A stretch of 64,000 nucleotides of DNA from Myxococcota bacterium (GCA_028823175.1 JAPKBZ010000017.1:1-64000); one strand, 5' to 3'; positions 7,295 to 16,181 are shown, counted from the first letter of the stretch. The notes: a model not told the origin generated them from the letters alone. Numbers and translations are program-made.

Positions 7295-8665
7295 CTAGAG
7301 GCTGATGGCCTTCCAAGCACCCCGGCGAAAGCGCACAGCCAGCAGGCTGGACTTGACCAAATAGTCGAGCAGCAGAGCACAGAACACCCACTCGACCCCA
7401 AAGTCCATGACGGCCAGCAAGCCAGCGACACTCCCACGGATCAGAACCAGCCCGACCAGGGTCGTCACCAAGGGGAAGCGCGTGTCCCCAGCCCCCCGAA
7501 GCGCACCGCCCAGAGTGAAATCCACCGCCATCAGTGGCTGCGCGGCCCCGAGCACATAGATGAAGATCACCGTGAGCCGAACGACCTCCGGATCATCGAT
7601 TATAAAGCCAGCGATGGATTGGGCGCCCGCAATAATGAGCCCGCTGAGGATCGCCATGGTGACTACAGCAAGGCGCATGGCTCGCCAGCCCGACTCCTCA
7701 GCCCCGGCCGGATCGCCAGCACCCAGCTTCTGGCCCACGTGGGTCGAGGCCGCAATATTGAACCCGATGCCCACCACGAAAGAAAAGGAAAGGATCTGGA
7801 CGCCAATCCCGTAGGCCGCATAGGGGGCGGTTCCGTACAGGGAAACGATCCAGAGGAACACGATGAAGCCGACCTGCATCGCCGCCTGTTCGAGACCGGC
7901 GGGGTAGCCGATATGAAAGAGTTGCCGAACCCTCTCCCGTGTAAAAGAACCCTTTTCGCCCACTCCGACCCGGAGCCTCCCGGCCCCCCAAAGACCGAGG
8001 CAGACGAGTGCCCCGGCCAAGAGAGAGAGCCCCGTCGCGAGCGCCGCCCCCGGCACGCCGAGCCCGGGCAGGCCGAAGCGTCCGTAGACAAGACCAAAGA
8101 CGAGGACCACGTTGAGCACATTCGTCGCGAGGCCGATCCAGAGCGGCGTCATGGTGTCCCCGGCGGCCCGCAGCGCCGAACCGATCACCATCGTGACCGC
8201 GAAGGCAACGTTGAAAAGACTCATCACTTGGATAAAAACCGCGGCGGAATCCACCGTGTCCGAGTCGAGTTCAAAGATTCCGGCTAGTCGCCGGGCGAAG
8301 ACAAACGCTGGGACGGACAGAAGCGCAGCAATGCCAGAGCACAGGGCCAATGAGGCCCGGGTGATGCGGGCGGCTTCGGCTCTGTCCCCTGCCCCCCAGG
8401 CTCGCGCCACGAGTGCAGTGGTTCCTGCCGTCACGGCGATCATCACCGCCTGGGTCACCCAGAAGATGCGATGCCCTGTCGTCACCGCCGCAACGGCGGA
8501 GGTCCCCAGAGAGGCGACGATCTTGATATCAACCAGCCCGACCATCGAGTAGGCGAGATTGCCCACGACGGCCGGCCACGCCAGACGCAGGATGCCCGGC
8601 ATGGCAGCGGTCGATCGCCCTTGTGGGCCCACTTCGGCCCCACTCCTCGGCGGCTCTGATGACAT
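7295..8665 (-). CDS. MATE-family multidrug/cation antiporter
   Basis: A twelve-helix polytopic inner-membrane protein of the multidrug and toxic compound extrusion family, about 456 residues from ATG 8665. The N-terminal helix region GILRLAWPAVVGNLAYSMVGLVD is the typical MATE opening. The two six-helix halves each carry the MATE-like repeats (AAGDTMTPLWIGLATNV and GAGDTRFPLVTTLVGL). Such proteins export cationic drugs or metabolites using sodium or proton gradients; the substrate is unknown. The frame is open to 8704. ATG 8665 follows a GGGGGAGG stretch very closely, and ATG 8602 is a third option. It stands alone between the convergent PEGA gene and hairpin-rich DNA at 8666-8872. Confidence 0.88.
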   Translation of the reverse strand: MSSEPPRSGAEVGPQGRSTAAMPGILRLAWPAVVGNLAYSMVGLVDIKIVASLGTSAVAAVTTGHRIFWVTQAVMIAVTAGTTALVARAWGAGDRAEAARITRASLALCSGIAALLSVPAFVFARRLAGIFELDSDTVDSAAVFIQVMSLFNVAFAVTMVIGSALRAAGDTMTPLWIGLATNVLNVVLVFGLVYGRFGLPGLGVPGAALATGLSLLAGALVCLGLWGAGRLRVGVGEKGSFTRERVRQLFHIGYPAGLEQAAMQVGFIVFLWIVSLYGTAPYAAYGIGVQILSFSFVVGIGFNIAASTHVGQKLGAGDPAGAEESGWRAMRLAVVTMAILSGLIIAGAQSIAGFIIDDPEVVRLTVIFIYVLGAAQPLMAVDFTLGGALRGAGDTRFPLVTTLVGLVLIRGSVAGLLAVMDFGVEWVFCALLLDYLVKSSLLAVRFRRGAWKAISL

Positions 8666-8872
8666 CCCTCCCCCAACGGCGCACGGGTCAGAAGGGAATT
8701 GCAACCAACGCGGCAGGCATCCAGCCGCTCCACGCCCTCCCCCGCTCGAGAGTCACGCAAAGAGCCAGCTTACCCGGCGGAAGCCGCCGGGGGCCGGACC
8801 GTAGCCCGCAATGGGGCATTGGCAAGCAGCCGCCTCCCCGCCTTCGCGGGGCTGGGGTCTCCTCTCCCAGGG
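8666..8872. terminator. hairpin cluster between the M41-like gene and the MATE gene
   Basis: This 207-base gap holds three closely spaced hairpins: an 8-bp stem with a three-base loop at 8773-8791, a 6-bp GC stem with loop CTTC at 8836-8851, and a 5-bp stem at 8852-8870 ending three bases before the stop of the M41-like gene. On the minus strand the last two follow that stop at once and could terminate or stabilise its transcript. No U-tract is seen, so classic intrinsic termination is not shown. Confidence 0.4.
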
Positions 8873-9505
8873 CTAAACGGGAAAGGCCTCACAGAGGATC
8901 TTGTCGATTCGCTCCCCCGTCAGCACAGGGTGTCGGCTCAGGACTTCCGCGAGCATCTCCACGCCCACCCAGTGAGCCCGGAGCAGCCGCTCAGCCTCCT
9001 GCCAGTACTCCTTGTAAAAGGTCTCCGCGGGGCGGGACAGCATCAGGGTGTCGGCGAGCCGCCCCAAATCGATCCGGTCACGCCGAAAAACGTCGGTCTG
9101 GTCCCGAGCGACCTGTTCCGGGCGCGACTCACTCGCGCTGGGGCCGCCCGAGCCGGCAAGAACACCGCCCACCGCCGCCGCGTAGGCCAGGATGCCATGA
9201 GCATCCACCACACCCGACGACGAGACGGGAGCTGGGTTCCCCCTGCGGGGGATAGTCGTATCCGGCCTGCAGGTGGCCGGGATCGGCAGGAGTGAGAAAG
9301 TCCGCAAACTGTTCCCCCCGGAACTCACGGAGATTTCCCGGATGACCTCTTCGCCATAAAGGACGAAGCAAATCACGGCACGAGCCGCCGCAGCATGGCG
9401 GGCGAGAATTGGGCCTCCTGAAGGGGTTTCGACGGGCTGGCCTCGGCGGGCCGGGCCACCCCGGTTTGTGGTTCGCGTGGAAGTGTCAGTGGGATGCTGG
9501 AGCAT
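8873..9505 (-). CDS. hypothetical protein with degenerate FtsH peptidase (M41)-like fold, no zinc motif
   Basis: A 210-residue protein. The C-terminal part (about residues 160-206, AERLLRAHWVGVEMLAEVL followed by LTGERIDKIL) strongly resembles the closing helices of the FtsH M41 peptidase domain. Residues 104-155 resemble the M41 stretch around LAG-AAE and the sDl-A segment. Where M41 enzymes have HEAGHAVV, this protein has AAAARAVICFVL (about 38-49), so the zinc-binding and catalytic residues appear lost. No AAA ATPase domain is present. If the reading is right it is a non-catalytic, free-standing M41-like protein, perhaps a binding or adaptor domain. The ATG at 9505 has AGGAGA eleven bases upstream. 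Confidence in coding is fair; the family call is tentative. Confidence 0.55.
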   Translation of the reverse strand: MLQHPTDTSTRTTNRGGPARRGQPVETPSGGPILARHAAAARAVICFVLYGEEVIREISVSSGGNSLRTFSLLPIPATCRPDTTIPRRGNPAPVSSSGVVDAHGILAYAAAVGGVLAGSGGPSASESRPEQVARDQTDVFRRDRIDLGRLADTLMLSRPAETFYKEYWQEAERLLRAHWVGVEMLAEVLSRHPVLTGERIDKILCEAFPV

Positions 9506-9936
9506 GGTGGTGGTTCTCCTGGTCCCAGAATCGCCTGGGTATACGCGTGGGGGTACGGTTCAGGAGTCCTTGGTATCGGCAATCCCTCAAAAACATTGAA
9601 TTTTGCCCTGATGTATTGTTTTCCACCCACCCCTTAAAACCCTTCAGAGCAGCGCATAACCCGCCTCAAGAGATCCCCCAACGAGAGCCAACGCCGAGGC
9701 CCTGAGTCACCGGCGCAACTTCTTTTCCTGAATAGTTCCGCGAAAATGTCTGGCTTTGGGTTTCGCTTAGGGTGTATTTTGGCTAGCAAATGGCCGGGAT
9801 CGCTCGTGTCGGCCACGGCTCAATTTGCCATCCCGCCGATCCACGCGAATTTCGCAGGCCATCCTAGATCCAATATCCAACTCTATCATCACCCGGGCGC
9901 GGTCAAAGTGAGCGCGCCGCTGAATCCAGTGACATT
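9506..9936. other. intergenic region, divergent, upstream of the DUF3450-TonB cluster
   Basis: 431 bases with no convincing gene. Base composition is visibly more AT-rich than the surroundings, especially 9585-9660 and 9715-9800, as expected of a divergent promoter region serving the M41-like gene on the left and the TonB cluster on the right. I looked for a Fur-type palindrome upstream of the TonB cluster and did not find a convincing one. No strong -35/-10 pair stands out. Confidence 0.4.
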
Positions 9937-10746
9937 GTGGGGGAAATCTTGTCGACTATCGCGGACGTCCTTTTCGGGCGACGCTCCGTACGATTGACGG
10001 TCATCACGATCGCAATCGCATTTTTGACCGCTGGCCTGGCCCAGGCAGCGGATATCGAGACGGCAATCGCCGAGGAGCGTCAAGGCAACGCAAAATCTGT
10101 TCAATCGCAGGGCCGTATCAATACGATTGACGACCAAACCGACGACATGGCCGGCGAGTACCGTTCGACCATCGACCAGATCGAATCCCTGCGTGTATAC
10201 AACTCCCAACTGGCCAAGCTTGTCGCTTCCCAGGAAGAGGAGCTGGCTTCGCTCGACCACCAGATCGCCAATGTCACGGTGATCGGTCGCGAGGTGACGC
10301 CGCTGATGCTGCGCATGGTGGACGGTCTCGACCAGTTCATTCAGCTCGACGTGCCCATGCTGGGCAAGGAGCGGAGCGAGCGGATCATCGGCCTGCGGGA
10401 GCTGATGGATCGAGCCGATGTCGAGGATTCTGAGAAGTACCGCCGGATCATGGAGGCCTATCAGATCGAGAACGAGTACGGGCGCACGATCGAGGTCTAT
10501 CAGGACACTCTGAACATGGACGGTCAGGAGCGCACCCTCGACTTCCTTCGAATTGGTCGCATCAGCCTGCTCTACCAGACGCTCGACGGTGATGAAGTCG
10601 GCGCTTGGGATCAGGGCGCGCACGAGTGGGTCAAGTTGGGCAGTGAATACCGAGATTCGATTCGCAGGGGTATCCGTATCGCACGCAAGCAATTGGCGCC
10701 CGATATGATCCGAGTGCCCGTGTCAGCACCGGAGGATTCCCAGTGA
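9937..10746 (+). CDS. DUF3450 family periplasmic coiled-coil protein of the TonB2/TtpC cluster
   Basis: A 269-residue secreted protein with a signal peptide (hydrophobic VRLTVITIAIAFLTAGLAQA, probable cleavage after AQA near residue 37) and a long helical, coiled-coil mature part. DUF3450 genes habitually precede a TtpC-type ExbB gene in Vibrio/Shewanella-like TonB2 clusters, which is the order seen here. The exact role is unknown; a periplasmic partner of the energising complex is likely. The start is not ATG: GTG 9937 lacks a clear ribosome-binding site, while TTG 9949 lies six bases after GGGGGA; both preserve the signal peptide. Its end overlaps the next gene by four bases (ATGA), so they are translationally coupled. 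Confidence 0.85.
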   Translation: MGEILSTIADVLFGRRSVRLTVITIAIAFLTAGLAQAADIETAIAEERQGNAKSVQSQGRINTIDDQTDDMAGEYRSTIDQIESLRVYNSQLAKLVASQEEELASLDHQIANVTVIGREVTPLMLRMVDGLDQFIQLDVPMLGKERSERIIGLRELMDRADVEDSEKYRRIMEAYQIENEYGRTIEVYQDTLNMDGQERTLDFLRIGRISLLYQTLDGDEVGAWDQGAHEWVKLGSEYRDSIRRGIRIARKQLAPDMIRVPVSAPEDSQ

Positions 10747-12212
10747 TCAAGCGAGCCAAGACTCACCCCGTCCATGTCACCCTGGCCGCTCTCGCGGTGG
10801 CCGCGCTGCTTGGAGGCCCTCCGAGCGCTGTAGCCCAAACCGAGGGAGCAGCAGCTCAGACTGAGGAGACAGCCGTCGCCCCGGTGCGTGCTGAGGTTCC
10901 GCCCGGGCTCACCATCGACCAACTCCTGGATCGCGTGCGCCAGGGCTGGCGCGCAGAGCGCGTCGAAAACGAGCGGCGAGAGAAGGAATTCCGCGGCGCA
11001 AGATCCCGGCAGAAGAACCTCCTCGCAGAAGCCAAAGCCACCCTCGCCGCCGAAGAGGCCCGAAGTGATTTACTGGAGGAAAACTTCGAACAGAACGAAT
11101 TGAAGATCGCAGAGCAGGAGGAGGTTCTTGCTAGCCGCCTCGGCACTCTCGGCGAACTCTTCGGCGTTGTGCGGCAGGTTGCGGGCGACACCCGGAGCCA
11201 GGTCGAGAACTCCTTGGTCAGCGCTCAGTACCCCGGCCGACTCCCCTTCCTCGACCGACTCGGTCAGAGCAAGGCCCTGCCGGCAATCGAGGACCTCGAG
11301 GGACTCTGGGCCGTTCTGCTTCAAGAGATGAGCGAGTCGAGCAAGGTTTCCCGCTTCAAGACCAATGTCGTCAAGGTGAGCGGCGAAGAAGTCGAGCAGG
11401 AAGTGATCCGCATCGGCGCCTTCAACGCTATCTCGAACGGCGAGTACCTCAAGTGGATTACCGACGTGGCCAAGCTCGGCGAGATCGGCCGACAACCCGC
11501 ACCGAAATTCGTAGACACCATCGACGATCTTGAATCCGCCAAGGAAGGACTGGTCAGGTTTGCGATCGATCCGGCGCGCGGCGCGATCCTCGCGCTCCTA
11601 GTTTCAACGCCCGATCTTCGCGAGCGTATCGCCTTCGGTGGCCCGATTGGGTACGCGATCATCATGCTAGGGTCTGTGACCTTTGTCTTCGGACTCTTCC
11701 GCTTGGCTTATGTCGCGGTGGTAAGTCGCAAAGTCAAGGTGCAGAAGAGCGCCAGTCTGCCCGACGCAGGAAACCCGCTTGGCCGAGTTCTCAAGATCTA
11801 CACCGACAACCGAAGCCTGGATACGGAAACCCTCGAACTCAAACTCGAGGAACAGGTTCTCAAGGAATCGGCCAAGATCGAGAGCTTCCTCTGGCTCATC
11901 AAGGTTGTGTCCGCTGTTGCACCCCTCATGGGACTGCTCGGTACGGTCACAGGCATGATCAACACTTTCCAAATCATCACCCTCTTCGGCACCGGCGATC
12001 CCAAGATGATGGCCAGCGGCATTTCAGAGGCCCTGGTCACCACCATGCTCGGCCTCTTGACCGCAATTCCGCTCGTTCTCATGCATGCCGTCATTTACAG
12101 CATGGCACGCGGGGTCACGACGGTTCTCGAAGAGCAGAGCACAGGGCTGATCGCTACCCAATCGGAGGCCGAATCAGCCGCTTTGGGTCGCCCCGGAATC
12201 GAGACAGCTTGA
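10743..12212 (+). CDS. ttpC: TtpC-like MotA/TolQ/ExbB proton channel protein with large periplasmic N-terminus
   Basis: A 489-residue inner-membrane protein. A signal-like helix (about residues 12-31) precedes a periplasmic coiled coil (about 60-290). The C-terminal TolQ/ExbB core has a first span at about 298-325 and the conserved APLMGLLGTVTGMINTFQ and GISEALVTTMLGLLTAIPL segments at about 390-445. In TonB2 systems TtpC is an extra ExbB-like protein needed alongside ExbB2, ExbD2 and TonB2 for uptake of iron chelates through outer-membrane receptors. Gene order and architecture match that family, hence the name. It overlaps the DUF3450 gene by four bases and is followed after 22 bases by exbB. 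The cargo cannot be told because no receptor gene lies nearby. Confidence 0.88.
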   Translation: MIKRAKTHPVHVTLAALAVAALLGGPPSAVAQTEGAAAQTEETAVAPVRAEVPPGLTIDQLLDRVRQGWRAERVENERREKEFRGARSRQKNLLAEAKATLAAEEARSDLLEENFEQNELKIAEQEEVLASRLGTLGELFGVVRQVAGDTRSQVENSLVSAQYPGRLPFLDRLGQSKALPAIEDLEGLWAVLLQEMSESSKVSRFKTNVVKVSGEEVEQEVIRIGAFNAISNGEYLKWITDVAKLGEIGRQPAPKFVDTIDDLESAKEGLVRFAIDPARGAILALLVSTPDLRERIAFGGPIGYAIIMLGSVTFVFGLFRLAYVAVVSRKVKVQKSASLPDAGNPLGRVLKIYTDNRSLDTETLELKLEEQVLKESAKIESFLWLIKVVSAVAPLMGLLGTVTGMINTFQIITLFGTGDPKMMASGISEALVTTMLGLLTAIPLVLMHAVIYSMARGVTTVLEEQSTGLIATQSEAESAALGRPGIETA

Positions 12213-12234
12213 GGATCCAGAGGGGACAGCCAGC

Positions 12235-12750
12235 GTGACGGGCCTATTCGAAGCGGTCGGAGATTTCATCAACCGGGGCGGTGACGTCCTGCTGATGATC
12301 TTCGGTGTGACCTTGGCCATGTGGACCATGATTCTCGAGCGCCAGTACTTCTTTCGCCTGGTCTATCCGGACCAGGCAAAAGAAAGGCTGGACCGCTGGA
12401 GGAGCCGGTCCGACCAGCTCTCTTGGCGGGCTCATCGCGTTCGGGAATTGTGGATCTCCGAAGTCTCACTGGACCTGAACCGTTCGATCAGCCTGATCAA
12501 TACCCTGGTCGCGCTCTGCCCTCTACTGGGCCTGCTCGGCACGGTGACCGGGATGATCGAAGTGTTCGACGTGATGGCGACAGCGGGCAACAGCAACGCT
12601 CGCGCCATGGCAGCGGGCGTTTCAAAGGCAACGATTCCGACCATGGCCGGCATGGTTGCCGCCCTTTCGGGGCTCTACTTCTCCGTCCAGTTACAGCGCT
12701 TTGCCAAGGACGAAACCGACAAACTCGCCGACCAGATGACTCATGACTGA
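12235..12750 (+). CDS. exbB: ExbB/TolQ-family proton channel subunit of the TonB2-type system
   Basis: A 171-residue compact ExbB, as typical of ExbB2 (shorter than E. coli ExbB). A first membrane span lies near residues 12-33 (GDVLLMIFGVTLAMWTMILE), followed by a short cytoplasmic loop, then two spans around LGLLGTVTGMIEVFDVMA and STIPTMAGMV-like helices. It forms the pentameric ring that drives TonB using the proton gradient with ExbD. It starts at GTG 12235 with GAGGGGA nine bases upstream. It is the third gene of the cluster, between ttpC and exbD, all on the plus strand with short gaps, so a single transcript is likely. Confidence 0.92.
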   Translation: MTGLFEAVGDFINRGGDVLLMIFGVTLAMWTMILERQYFFRLVYPDQAKERLDRWRSRSDQLSWRAHRVRELWISEVSLDLNRSISLINTLVALCPLLGLLGTVTGMIEVFDVMATAGNSNARAMAAGVSKATIPTMAGMVAALSGLYFSVQLQRFAKDETDKLADQMTHD

Positions 12751-12793
12751 TAGCCTTTGAGGCTGTCAGCACAGGGAACGGGAATCTAATACG

Positions 12794-13201
12794 ATGCGTC
12801 GAAAAAAAGCCAGGGAAGAAGAAGAAGCCCAAATCGACATTACGCCCATGCTCGACGTGGTGTTCATCATGTTGATTTTCTTCATCGTTACCGCCTCCTT
12901 CGTCAAGGAGTCCGGCATCGACGTCAACCGACCCGATGCCGCTACCGCCACCGTCAAGGAGCGGGGAAATATTCTCATCGCGATCACAGACACCAACCAG
13001 ATTTGGATTGATCGGCGTCAGGTCGACCCCAGATCGGTACGGGCCAACATCGAGCGTCTTCACGCGGAGAACCCTCAGGGTGCAGTGGTCATCCAGGCCG
13101 ATGAGAACTCGAAGAACGGTCTGCTTGTCCAGGTCATGGATGCCTCTCGGCAAGCCGGGGTATTCAGCGTCTCCATCGCGGCCAACGAAGTCGGGGAATA
13201 A
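12794..13201 (+). CDS. exbD: ExbD biopolymer transport protein of the TonB2-type system
   Basis: A 135-residue ExbD: a charged N-terminal tail, the signature DITPMLDVVFIMLIFFIV with the proton-carrying Asp at residue 21, one membrane helix, and a small periplasmic domain of about 85 residues with the usual VxIxADxxxxxxxLVQVMDA ending. Two copies sit inside the ExbB ring and pass protons to power TonB. The gene lies 43 bases after exbB and six bases before tonB. This normal ExbD is a useful comparison for the two unusual ExbD-like proteins at 3038-4857. Confidence 0.95.
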   Translation: MRRKKAREEEEAQIDITPMLDVVFIMLIFFIVTASFVKESGIDVNRPDAATATVKERGNILIAITDTNQIWIDRRQVDPRSVRANIERLHAENPQGAVVIQADENSKNGLLVQVMDASRQAGVFSVSIAANEVGE

Positions 13202-13207
13202 GCTGGA

Positions 13208-13819
13208 ATGGTCGTCCGTCACGGAATTGCCGCACTCCTCGCCCTCGGGATCACATTTGGTCTCTTCTATCTCATGCAATATCTCATTTCCATGGGAAGC
13301 GAACGTGGGGCAGATATCCGAAAGGGCCAGGTCATCGAGTTCGTGCGCCTGAAGCGCGACTCGGCGACCCAGACTCGCAAGCGCGAATTGCCCAAGAAAG
13401 AGCAACCGCCTGAGCCGCCTCCGCCGCCGAAACTCCAAATGTCCAAGACCGACGCGCCTGACCCAAATGCCATGGCCATCGCCGCCCCGGATCTCAGCGC
13501 CGGTCCCGATCTCGGATCAGGACCGAGCCTCGGAGCGCCCAGCGACTCGGACAGCGTCCCCCTCGTTCGCGTGCCGCCCCAGTACCCAATCCGGGCGGCA
13601 GAGCGCGGGATCGAGGGCTGGGTTGTTCTCCGTTTCACGATTACCGCAACGGGAACCGTCGAGAACCCCGAGGTCATCGACGCCAAGCCCAAGAGAATAT
13701 TCGACCGTGCCGCGATCCGGGCGCTCAAGAAATGGAAATACAGGCCCCGAATCGTCGATGGGCAATCCATAGCCCGGACCGAGGAAGTCAAACTCTCTTT
13801 CGACCTGGACGACATCTGA
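13208..13819 (+). CDS. tonB: TonB-family energy transducer (TonB2 type)
   Basis: A 203-residue protein with one N-terminal membrane anchor (about residues 6-27, IAALLALGITFGLFYLMQYL), a short charged and proline-rich periplasmic spacer (PPEPPPPPK near 67-75) and a C-terminal TonB domain (about 115-203). The domain has the classic RVPPQYPIRAAERGIEGWV opening and ends KKWKYRP. The short spacer is typical of TonB2. It carries the force made by ExbB/ExbD/TtpC to TonB-dependent receptors in the outer membrane. The gene starts six bases after exbD. No receptor is encoded in this window, so the transported ligand is unknown. Confidence 0.95.
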   Translation: MVVRHGIAALLALGITFGLFYLMQYLISMGSERGADIRKGQVIEFVRLKRDSATQTRKRELPKKEQPPEPPPPPKLQMSKTDAPDPNAMAIAAPDLSAGPDLGSGPSLGAPSDSDSVPLVRVPPQYPIRAAERGIEGWVVLRFTITATGTVENPEVIDAKPKRIFDRAAIRALKKWKYRPRIVDGQSIARTEEVKLSFDLDDI

Positions 13820-13923
13820 CTCCAGCTCTCGGGTGCGCACGGCAGGGTAAAGCGGCCTGGCATCGAAGTGCGGAGTTCGGAGTCTGAAACGTAAAAGCAG
13901 CGAAGTTAAAGGAGCCTGAATCC

Positions 13924-15204
13924 ATGCTTCAACAGGCAGCCAATAGCCGGCTAACACGGATTATCGTCGCCACCCTACTGGCATTCAGCCTGTCCCTGGG
14001 TGTTGCGAGCAGCCCGGCGAGCGCCGAGCGGAAGAAGAAGAACAGCTCCCGCAAAAACTTCGTCCCGAGCCAACAAGTCGGTAAAAAGCTGATGAAGATC
14101 CAGGAGCTCGCCGAGGTAGAGGACTACGCCGGCGCTCTGGAGATCCTGCGCCCTCTCAGCGAGAAGACCCGCCTGAAGAAATTCGACCGGGCAACGGTCT
14201 ACCAAATGATGGGCTATATGCTGGGCGCCCAGGAAAACTACGAAGATGCCCTGGCAGCCTTCGAGGTCGCACTCGCAGTCGACTACCTCCCCGATAGCGC
14301 CATGCAGCAACTCAAGTACAACCTTGGGCAGCTCTACCTGGGGCAGGAGAATTACGACCGAGCCCTGGAGCTCTTCGAAGCCTGGCTTGAGGCTGCCGAA
14401 AAACCCGACGCCCAAGCCCATTTCATGATCACGATTGCGTACGCGGGTAAGGAAGATTGGCCTTCCGCGCTCAGCCATGCGAGAACTACAGTCGAGCTCT
14501 CCTCAAGCCCAGTCGAAAACCGACTCCGTATGCTCCTCGCCGTGGAATACCAGAATGGCAACATCCCGGAGACTCTGGCGGTTCTCAAAACCCTCGTCAG
14601 CCTCTTCCCGAAGAAGGACTACTACATGCAGTTGGCCTTCGGCTACTCGAATATCGGCGAGGAAGAGAACGCACTGGCCATGCTGGAGTTGGCCTATCAG
14701 CTCGAGTACCTAACCAAGGAAAACGAGCTGACCCAGCTCACCCAGCGCTACCTCTACCATGACCTGCCCTGGCCGGCCGCGCAGGTCATGGCCAAGGGCC
14801 TAGAAGACGGGACTCTCGAAAGCACCACCAAGAATCTAGAGCTCTACGCAAATTCCCTGCTTAACGCTCGGGAATACAAGGAGGCCATCCCGCCCCTTGA
14901 GGAGGCCGCGATTCTCGCTGAGGAAGGCGACCTCTATATCCGCCTCGCCCAGGTTCATCTCGAAGTCGAGAACTGGAAGAAGGCCCGGCTGGCCCTGCAA
15001 TCGGGCATCGAAAAGGGCAGCCTGCGCGATGTCGGTTCGGCCCAGCTCCTTCTCGGAGTGGCCAACTTCAACCAGAAGCGATTCAACTCCGCCAGGACGG
15101 CTTTTGTGGCCGCCTCCAAGGAAGAGAAGTCGGCCTCGAGCGCCAATAAGTGGCTCAAGCACGTCGACCGGGCAATCCGCGATCAGCAGAATGCGGGCGG
15201 CTGA
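13924..15204 (+). CDS. exported TPR-repeat protein of the TonB2-type cluster
   Basis: A 426-residue protein with a cleavable signal peptide (hydrophobic ATLLAFSLSLGVASSPASA, about residues 17-37) and then tandem tetratricopeptide repeats through most of its length. Repeats such as YQMMGYMLGAQENYEDALAA and LKYNLGQLYLGQENYDRAL are clear. A TPR protein commonly closes DUF3450-TtpC-ExbB-ExbD-TonB clusters and is thought to act as a periplasmic scaffold; in Vibrio a similar protein is needed for TonB2 function. The ATG follows AAAGGAGCC at 13909-13917. It lies 104 bases after tonB and 32 bases before the next gene, so the transcript may run on. Confidence 0.88.
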   Translation: MLQQAANSRLTRIIVATLLAFSLSLGVASSPASAERKKKNSSRKNFVPSQQVGKKLMKIQELAEVEDYAGALEILRPLSEKTRLKKFDRATVYQMMGYMLGAQENYEDALAAFEVALAVDYLPDSAMQQLKYNLGQLYLGQENYDRALELFEAWLEAAEKPDAQAHFMITIAYAGKEDWPSALSHARTTVELSSSPVENRLRMLLAVEYQNGNIPETLAVLKTLVSLFPKKDYYMQLAFGYSNIGEEENALAMLELAYQLEYLTKENELTQLTQRYLYHDLPWPAAQVMAKGLEDGTLESTTKNLELYANSLLNAREYKEAIPPLEEAAILAEEGDLYIRLAQVHLEVENWKKARLALQSGIEKGSLRDVGSAQLLLGVANFNQKRFNSARTAFVAASKEEKSASSANKWLKHVDRAIRDQQNAGG

Positions 15205-15236
15205 AATACCCTCCTGCCTCATTCCCGGATCATCCA

Positions 15237-16181
15237 ATGGCCCCGAAAGCATATCTGAAAACCTTGGAGGATCTCGGAGGGGGCCTCTTCGCGTGGCTTC
15301 AGCCCGATGGTTCCTGGGGCTATAGCAACGCCGGACTGGTCACCGACGGCGACGAATCCCTGCTGGTCGATACGCTCTTCGATCTCCCACTCACTCGGGA
15401 GATGCTCGTCGCCATGGCCGATGCCACTCCAGCGGCGAGCAAGATCGATACCCTGGTCAACACCCACGCCAACGGCGATCACTGTTACGGAAATCAGCTT
15501 GTCGACGGAGCCAGGATCATTTCCTCGCGCGCAAGCGCCGAGGAGATGGAACTCGTCCCCCCTGCTCTATTGGCCGAACTGATCCGAAATGCCGATCAAC
15601 TCGGAGCGGCCGGCACCTTTCTCCGGAAAATTTTTGGGGCCTTCGAGTTCGAGGGCATCCGCAGTACGCCTCCGACAGAAACCTTCGAGGGCCAGACCTC
15701 TCGCCAGGTGGGCGACAAGGAAGTTCTTCTGATCGAGGTTGGTCCCGCCCATACCCGGGGTGATGTGCTCGTCCACGTGCCCAAGGACGAAGTGGTTTTT
15801 ACCGGAGATATTCTGTTTATCGATGGCACCCCGATCCTCTGGGAGGGACCCGTGGGCAACTGGATAGATGCCTGCAACCGGATCATCGAAATGCGCCCCC
15901 GAGTGATCGTGCCTGGACACGGCCCCCTCACCGATATCGAGGGCGTTCGCAGGATGCGCGGGTACCTTGAATACATCCGAGACGAAGCCTTCCGCCGCTA
16001 CGAGGCAGGCATGTCGGCCATCGAAGCCACCCGGGACATCGCCCTCGACGACTACTCCTCCTGGCTGGATTCCGAGCGGATCGCAGTCAACGTGCACACG
16101 CTCTACCGCGAGTTCGGAGACCCCAGCCCGCCCCCGAACACGATCGAACTATTCAGCCTGATGGCGGAGCTCGCCCGCTAG
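15237..16181 (+). CDS. metallo-beta-lactamase-fold hydrolase
   Basis: A 314-residue cytosolic MBL-fold protein. The metal motif is NTHANGDHCYGNQ (about residues 76-88): Asp and His are kept, and the second His of the usual HxHxDH is Asn, as in a subset of the family. Later ligands appear in GPAHTRGDVLVHVP, FTGDILF and VIVPGHGP. Such proteins hydrolyse esters, thioesters or lactones with zinc or iron; the substrate here is unknown. The frame is open upstream to 15150, but ATG 15237 gives the normal family start and avoids overlap with the TPR gene. It is followed 44 bases later by an alpha/beta hydrolase, so the two may act in one catabolic step series. Confidence 0.85.
   Translation: MAPKAYLKTLEDLGGGLFAWLQPDGSWGYSNAGLVTDGDESLLVDTLFDLPLTREMLVAMADATPAASKIDTLVNTHANGDHCYGNQLVDGARIISSRASAEEMELVPPALLAELIRNADQLGAAGTFLRKIFGAFEFEGIRSTPPTETFEGQTSRQVGDKEVLLIEVGPAHTRGDVLVHVPKDEVVFTGDILFIDGTPILWEGPVGNWIDACNRIIEMRPRVIVPGHGPLTDIEGVRRMRGYLEYIRDEAFRRYEAGMSAIEATRDIALDDYSSWLDSERIAVNVHTLYREFGDPSPPPNTIELFSLMAELAR

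Noticed and set aside
9506-9936. Fur box or riboswitch before the TonB cluster
   Set aside because: No convincing 19-base Fur palindrome or conserved riboswitch core could be seen.
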